From Pollutimonas sp036675955 (GTDB lineage Bacteria > Pseudomonadota > Gammaproteobacteria > Burkholderiales > Burkholderiaceae_B): a stretch of DNA of 10,798 nucleotides. Each line of letters begins with the position of its first letter. Positions within the stretch are counted from its first letter, which is position 1. The stretch lies in assembly GCA_036675955.1 (NCBI GenBank), contig JAKFDW010000180.1, positions 1-10,798 on the forward strand, read 5' to 3'. The translations under genes and the position numbers were made by a program. The notes beneath the pieces were generated by a model, which was given only the letters and a program-made list of their open reading frames with translations, was not told where the DNA came from and did no database searches. Shown one piece after another: positions 7,091 to 10,798 of the stretch.

Positions 7091-8020
7091 GTGAGCAATG
7101 AATTAAATATCGACATACGCGACCTGCGCTATTTCGAAACGATCGCCGCACTCAAGCATTTGGGCCAGGCTTCCGAAGTACTGCATCGTAGCCAGCCGGC
7201 CTTGACCAAATGCGTGCAAAGGCTGGAAGCGGAGCTGGGCGCCGCTTTGTTCGAACGCAAAGGCCGCGGCCTGGAGTTGACGGCTGTAGGCAAAGAGTTT
7301 TATTTGCGCGCCACAAAAATCCGGGAAACCCATGACCGCTATCTAAGCGATATGAAAGGGTTTATTGACGGGTCCGCAGGAAAAGTGCGAGTGGGTTGCG
7401 GCCCCATCACCGCGGACTACCTGTTGCCCGTCATATGCAATCTGGCCCTGAAGCATGCTCCGAATGTCGCGCTGGAGATCACCATTGGCACCAATTATTT
7501 CCTGAAAGAACAGATACGGCAGGAAAGGCTGGATTTGATTGTGGGTGTCGTGTCGAACGACAACGAGTTCATCAACCAGCCGTTCATTGACGATATCGTT
7601 GTGGTCGCCGCACGCAAAGGACATCCGGTATTCGATATAAAGTCTTTAGACCTGCCGCATCTTTTACGATACCACTGGATCTTGCCCACGCCGCCTGTAG
7701 AGAGCCGCAAGTGGCTGGATAATGTCTTTGCGTCGCACAAGCTCTCCAAGCCGAGCGCGCACATTGAAACAAACTCTCTGCCGTCTATCCACGACCTGAT
7801 AGGCGGTACCGACTTGTTGTGTTTCCTGTCCCGATTGACGCTGGATCATCCCAAGACCCGCGGCCTGCTGCAGGAAGTCGAGCTAAAGGAAACGACCATG
7901 GCGCGGCAGTTGGGAATAACGTATCCGCACGGATCCCTTACGCCGGCCACGCTGCAGTTGATCGAACTGTTGAATCAGCACCATTCCCATGGGCTTCGCG
8001 GCAACAAAAAATCACCCTGA
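7091..8020 (+). CDS. LysR-family transcriptional regulator of the catabolic operon
   Basis: A 309-residue LysR regulator. Residues about 10-67 form the winged helix-turn-helix (LRYFETIAALKHLGQASEVL, then SQPALTKCVQRLEAELG and LFERKGRGLELT). Residues from about 95 form the effector domain (GKVRVGCGPITADYLLPVI). The start is GTG at 7091, because no in-frame ATG is close and the helix-turn-helix begins soon after; no clear ribosome site precedes it. It is divergent from the 2-hydroxyacid dehydrogenase gene across a ~90-bp gap with a perfect T-N11-A box. It most likely controls that operon in response to a pathway acid. It ends 32 bp from the convergent 2OG oxygenase gene, with no obvious terminator between. 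Confidence 0.93.
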   Translation: MSNELNIDIRDLRYFETIAALKHLGQASEVLHRSQPALTKCVQRLEAELGAALFERKGRGLELTAVGKEFYLRATKIRETHDRYLSDMKGFIDGSAGKVRVGCGPITADYLLPVICNLALKHAPNVALEITIGTNYFLKEQIRQERLDLIVGVVSNDNEFINQPFIDDIVVVAARKGHPVFDIKSLDLPHLLRYHWILPTPPVESRKWLDNVFASHKLSKPSAHIETNSLPSIHDLIGGTDLLCFLSRLTLDHPKTRGLLQEVELKETTMARQLGITYPHGSLTPATLQLIELLNQHHSHGLRGNKKSP

Positions 8021-8052
8021 GGCTGGTTCGTTGGTTATGCGCAAGAGATTTG

Positions 8053-8760
8053 CTATGGTGCGTCATGGAACAACAGCTCCAGCCCGATGCGCTCGCCGCT
8101 GCGCACGGGACTTATTGCATGCTTGATGTTGGTCCGATAGTATCCCCGGCCGCCCTTGCACGGCCTTTGCGACACCGTAATGATGGCCGCATCGCCCCGA
8201 TGCAGTGGCAGGACCATAGGTCGCGACTGCATGCGGGGGCGCTGCTCCGTCATCACGAACTCGCCACCTGTGAAATCCTTTCCCGGCTCGGACAGCAGCG
8301 CCACCAGTTGCAAGGGAAAGACCAGCATACCTTCGGCACGCTGATGCAAGGGCTGATGGTCGTACTGGCGCAGTCGGCTCAGATTCGACTGAGCGCGGGC
8401 CTGGCCCGCCTGTTTGTTCCGCTCCTGGAACGCGTTAAAGGTGGCCGGAAACCGCTCTTCAACGCCCAGGGCTTCATTCCAGCGGTTGGCAATGGCCGAC
8501 AGGGGCTCATACAAGGCGGCACGCCATGCGTCCAACGGCTCGGGCAATGCCTGTGTCAGGAAAAACACATCGCCACAGCCAGGCTCGTTCGTTGCAAGCG
8601 GCGGGCAGGCAGCGGCAGGCGTATCGGCCCAGGCAGCCATGAGGCTCGCCAGCCTTGCGTCCAGCAAGCCTGGAAGAATCGCATAAGCTTCCTGATCCAG
8701 CTGGGCGGCAATCTCCGTCCAGTTCAGCTTGGCAACAGAATCGTTATTGAAATCGATCAT
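8053..8760 (-). CDS. 2OG-Fe(II) oxygenase-fold protein with altered HxD motif, last gene of the alkylation-repair operon
   Basis: A 235-residue relative of the prokaryotic 2OG-Fe(II) oxygenase family linked to damaged-DNA oxidation (DUF2086/Oxygenase-NA type). The family core LVFPLQ, DFTGGEFVMTE, RGDA and FHDAP at the C-terminus is clear. The distal iron His is kept as His214 (NIKHAIS) and the 2OG-binding Arg as Arg224 (SGERIG). The proximal motif reads His139-Gln-Arg141, where the paralog at 10123-10798 has His-Gln-Asp, so one iron ligand is missing. The segment just before (QYDHQPLHQ) is also three residues shorter than in the paralog. The gene starts 18 bp after the alkA-like stop, so it is probably cotranscribed. 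It could be inactive, regulatory, or use altered metal chemistry. The fold is secure; the function is not. Confidence 0.85.
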   Translation of the reverse strand: MIDFNNDSVAKLNWTEIAAQLDQEAYAILPGLLDARLASLMAAWADTPAAACPPLATNEPGCGDVFFLTQALPEPLDAWRAALYEPLSAIANRWNEALGVEERFPATFNAFQERNKQAGQARAQSNLSRLRQYDHQPLHQRAEGMLVFPLQLVALLSEPGKDFTGGEFVMTEQRPRMQSRPMVLPLHRGDAAIITVSQRPCKGGRGYYRTNIKHAISPVRSGERIGLELLFHDAP

Positions 8761-8778
8761 GGCGGGCTTCTCGTTTCA

Positions 8779-9459
8779 TCAAACAGGCTGCCGCGTTGGA
8801 ATTCTCCACAGATACCAGGCAGCCACGGTTCGGTATGGGCTCCAGGCCTTGCCGATATCGCGCATCAGGCGTGGAGCAGGCGCTTTTTCCAGGTGCTTCA
8901 GGCGACGGTAGCCCTCGCGCACGCCGTAATCATCGACGGGCAGAATATCCGAACGTTCCAGGGTATAGATCAAAAACATTTCGACGGTCCAGCGGCCGAC
9001 CCCGCGTAGCGTAACCAGGCGATCAATCAATACGTCGTCGGACAAAAGCAAGGCCTCCTCGCGGGTCGGCACGACGCGATCAACAGTGGCTTGGGCGATG
9101 CCGCGGATAGTGGCGAGCTTGGTAGCTGAAAGCCCGCAGGTACGCTGCCGCTCCGGGTCGGTGGCCAGCAATTGTTCTGGCGACGGAAAGGCCTCGCCCG
9201 GATAGAGCGCCAGCAGTCGGCCAAGGATGGCGTCGCCCGCCTTGGCATGAAGCTGTTGGTAGGCGACGGCACGCACCAGTGCCTCGAAGGGTTCGCGCGC
9301 GGGCTTGGCCTCATGCAGGCACGGGCCGGTCGCGGCGATATGGCGCGCCCAATCCTCGTCAAGGCCGGCAAGAAAATCGGCAGCCTGCCGGTATGCCTGC
9401 GGCGGCGAGCTGGCATACTGAGTTTCATGGGCCACTAGATCCTCGCCTTCATCGCTCAT
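8779..9459 (-). CDS. alkA: DNA-3-methyladenine glycosylase II, short AlkA-like form
   Basis: A 226-residue HhH-GPD DNA glycosylase that removes alkylated bases such as 3-methyladenine to begin base excision repair. PFEALVRAVAYQQLHAKAGD (58-77) opens the glycosylase domain. The helix-hairpin-helix is TLRGVGRWTVEMF (150-162), and LPVDDYGVRE holds the catalytic Asp177. WSPYRTVAAWYLWR is the typical C-terminal block. It lacks the separate N-terminal domain of E. coli AlkA (282 residues) and is closer in size to fungal Mag1. I chose ATG at 9459, which overlaps the alkB stop as ATGA; longer reading upstream only runs inside alkB. The coupling with alkB shows a dedicated alkylation-repair operon. 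The assignment is strong. Confidence 0.92.
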   Translation of the reverse strand: MSDEGEDLVAHETQYASSPPQAYRQAADFLAGLDEDWARHIAATGPCLHEAKPAREPFEALVRAVAYQQLHAKAGDAILGRLLALYPGEAFPSPEQLLATDPERQRTCGLSATKLATIRGIAQATVDRVVPTREEALLLSDDVLIDRLVTLRGVGRWTVEMFLIYTLERSDILPVDDYGVREGYRRLKHLEKAPAPRLMRDIGKAWSPYRTVAAWYLWRIPTRQPV

Positions 9460-10100
9460 CCCGCCTTGCGGAAGGTGAAGTTGATACGCTGGCTTCCCAA
9501 CAACGGGTGCGGCTGGTCCTTGAGCGGCATCACGCCGTGATATCGCAACCTGTCTTCGCCGCCCCAAACCACCACGTCGCCGTGATGAAGGGCAATCTTC
9601 ATCGCCTTATCGCTGCGCTCGTGACCGCCAAACAGGAAAACCGCAGTCATGCCGAGCGACACGGAGACGATGGGAGCGTCGTAATCACGTTCGTTCTTAT
9701 CCTGATGCAAGGACAGGCGCGCACCGGGCAGATAGCGATTGATCAGGCAGGCGTCGGGTTCAAAATCGTGGAAGCCGGCCGCGGCTGCCGCCTCGCGAGC
9801 CATTCTGGCAAATACCGTCGGCATGGCTGGCCAAGGCCGGCCACTATCCGGATCAATCCTTGTGTAGCGATAGCCACGCCGGTCCGTCGTCCAGCCCAGG
9901 CTGCCGCAATTGCTCAGCGCCACCGACATGGAGAATCCGCCTGGTGTGACCATGTGCCGGAAAGGCGATCCCTGCTCCACGATCCGGATAGCGGGCAGCA
10001 ACTCTTCCACAAAGGGCAGCGCAAAGCCGCGCAAAACAAGCGCGCGTGGGCCCAGCGATTCGCGTTCGCCCGTGCTGGCTGCAAACAGTTCAAGGTTCAT
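9456..10100 (-). CDS. alkB: AlkB alpha-ketoglutarate-dependent DNA dealkylase
   Basis: A 214-residue protein, close to E. coli AlkB (216), that oxidatively removes methyl groups from 1-methyladenine and 3-methylcytosine in DNA using Fe(II) and 2-oxoglutarate. SPFRHMVTPGGFSMSVALSN and GWTTDRRGYRY form the nucleotide-recognition part. The iron ligands are His132 and Asp134 (LSLHQDKNE) and His188 (LRYHGV). The 2OG-binding arginines are Arg205 and Arg211 (RINFTFRKAG). I chose ATG at 10100, giving MNLELFAAS like E. coli MLDLFAD, 22 nt after the upstream oxygenase stop with GGAAC just before. An ATG at 10136 would add 12 residues and overlap the upstream gene. The stop overlaps the alkA start by 4 nt. 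Confidence 0.97.
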   Translation of the reverse strand: MNLELFAASTGERESLGPRALVLRGFALPFVEELLPAIRIVEQGSPFRHMVTPGGFSMSVALSNCGSLGWTTDRRGYRYTRIDPDSGRPWPAMPTVFARMAREAAAAAGFHDFEPDACLINRYLPGARLSLHQDKNERDYDAPIVSVSLGMTAVFLFGGHERSDKAMKIALHHGDVVVWGGEDRLRYHGVMPLKDQPHPLLGSQRINFTFRKAG

Positions 10101-10122
10101 GTCGTTCCGGTCTATCCACTGA

Positions 10123-10798
10123 TCAGCGTGCATCATGGAAAATCAGGCCTACCGTATGGCGATGCCCACTGTGCAACCGACTGACACCGTGGCGCATCGC
10201 TACCTTGCGCGTACCTGCCCGCTTGCCCTGTACCGGGCGCTGGTTTACGGCGAAGACTACGGCATCGCCCTGCTGCAGCGGCACGACGTTAACGCGTTGG
10301 CAACCCGGTCTACTCTCAGTCATCACGAACTCCCCACCAGTGAAATCCTCGCCGGGGCGCGACAGCAAGATGGCAATTTGCAGCGGAAATACGAGCTCGC
10401 CATACAGGTCTTGATGCAGGCAGTTGTAGTCGTCCTTGCCGTATTGAAGCATCAACGGCGTGGGACGCGTCTGGCCGGCAGCGCGGCAGCGCATGAGAAA
10501 TCCTGCCAGCGTATCCGGATAGCGCACATCGATGCCAAGCTGTCCGTTCCATCGGTTGGCGATGGGAACCAGACAAGGATACAGCGCGGTCCTTAATGAT
10601 TCAATTATGGCGGGCAGCGGGTATGAAAAATATTTGTACTCCCCCCGCCCGAAACCATGTCGCGCCATCACGATACGTGTGCGGAAATGCTCGTCTTGCG
10701 CGTACAGCGCCGTCAGCTGACTGCACTGCTCCATCGTCAATAGGCCCGAAAGTATGGCGTTGCCATGGGCGTCGAGCGATTGCTCGACGCTTTCCCAG
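10123..10798 (-). CDS. 2OG-Fe(II) oxygenase (DUF2086/Oxygenase-NA type), N-terminus outside the window
   Basis: An open frame that enters from the right edge and ends 22 bp before alkB; about 225 residues are visible. The frame is open through the edge and WESVEQSLDAHGNAILSGLL aligns with the N-terminus of the paralog at 8053-8760, so the real start lies beyond the window. Internal TTG/ATG codons near 10734-10740 are not the start. The iron motif is intact, His-Gln-Asp in NCLHQDLYGELVFPLQ (codons 10408-10416). The distal His is in MRHGVS, followed by the 2OG Arg in SGHRHTVG. DFTGGEFVMTE and FHDA are family blocks. It precedes alkB in the same direction, so a role in handling alkylated DNA or a related base adduct is likely but not shown by sequence. 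The substrate is unknown. Confidence 0.9.
   Translation of the reverse strand, partial: WESVEQSLDAHGNAILSGLLTMEQCSQLTALYAQDEHFRTRIVMARHGFGRGEYKYFSYPLPAIIESLRTALYPCLVPIANRWNGQLGIDVRYPDTLAGFLMRCRAAGQTRPTPLMLQYGKDDYNCLHQDLYGELVFPLQIAILLSRPGEDFTGGEFVMTESRPGCQRVNVVPLQQGDAVVFAVNQRPVQGKRAGTRKVAMRHGVSRLHSGHRHTVGLIFHDAR

Noticed and set aside
9459..9567. Longer AlkA start at 9567
   Set aside because: The extra 36 residues lie inside alkB in another frame and match no AlkA; ATG at 9459 with the ATGA overlap is the better start.
10101..10136. AlkB start at 10136
   Set aside because: It would overlap the upstream oxygenase gene and add 12 residues beyond the E. coli AlkB N-terminus.

Overview
The window looks like chromosomal DNA of a betaproteobacterium, most likely Burkholderiales and perhaps Alcaligenaceae (Bordetella/Achromobacter-like). 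This is inferred from the moderately high GC content, the dense LysR-regulated metabolic genes, an orphan Bug/TctC-type periplasmic binding protein, and the style of the proteins. No RNA genes, insertion sequences or CRISPR arrays are visible, and no stretch over 300 bases lacks a gene.

There are three blocks. (A) 1-2110: a PLP enzyme of the D-threonine aldolase / D-serine dehydratase (DSD1) family, minus strand and cut by the left edge, is divergent from a LysR regulator on the plus strand. A dyad of T-N11-A type lies between them. (B) 2155-8020: a probable minus-strand catabolic operon is read from a divergent LysR gene (7091-8020). In transcription order it encodes a D-2-hydroxyacid dehydrogenase, an RraA-like class II aldolase/decarboxylase, a TctC/Bug binding protein, a type III (CaiB/BaiF) CoA transferase and a short citrate-synthase-fold citryl-CoA-lyase-like protein. 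Together they suggest uptake, CoA activation and cleavage of a citrate-like hydroxy acid, with oxaloacetate or another 2-oxo acid handled by the RraA-like enzyme and the dehydrogenase. The substrate is unknown. (C) 8053-10798: a minus-strand DNA alkylation-repair operon, in transcription order a 2OG-Fe(II) oxygenase (5' end outside the window), alkB, a short alkA, and a second, related oxygenase.

The most interesting points are two. The repair operon has two divergent paralogous oxygenases bracketing alkB and alkA, and the downstream paralog has lost the iron-binding Asp of its HxD motif (Arg instead) together with a short deletion beside it. The five-gene CoA-transferase/lyase/RraA cluster is a coherent catabolic module whose substrate cannot be assigned from known pathways.
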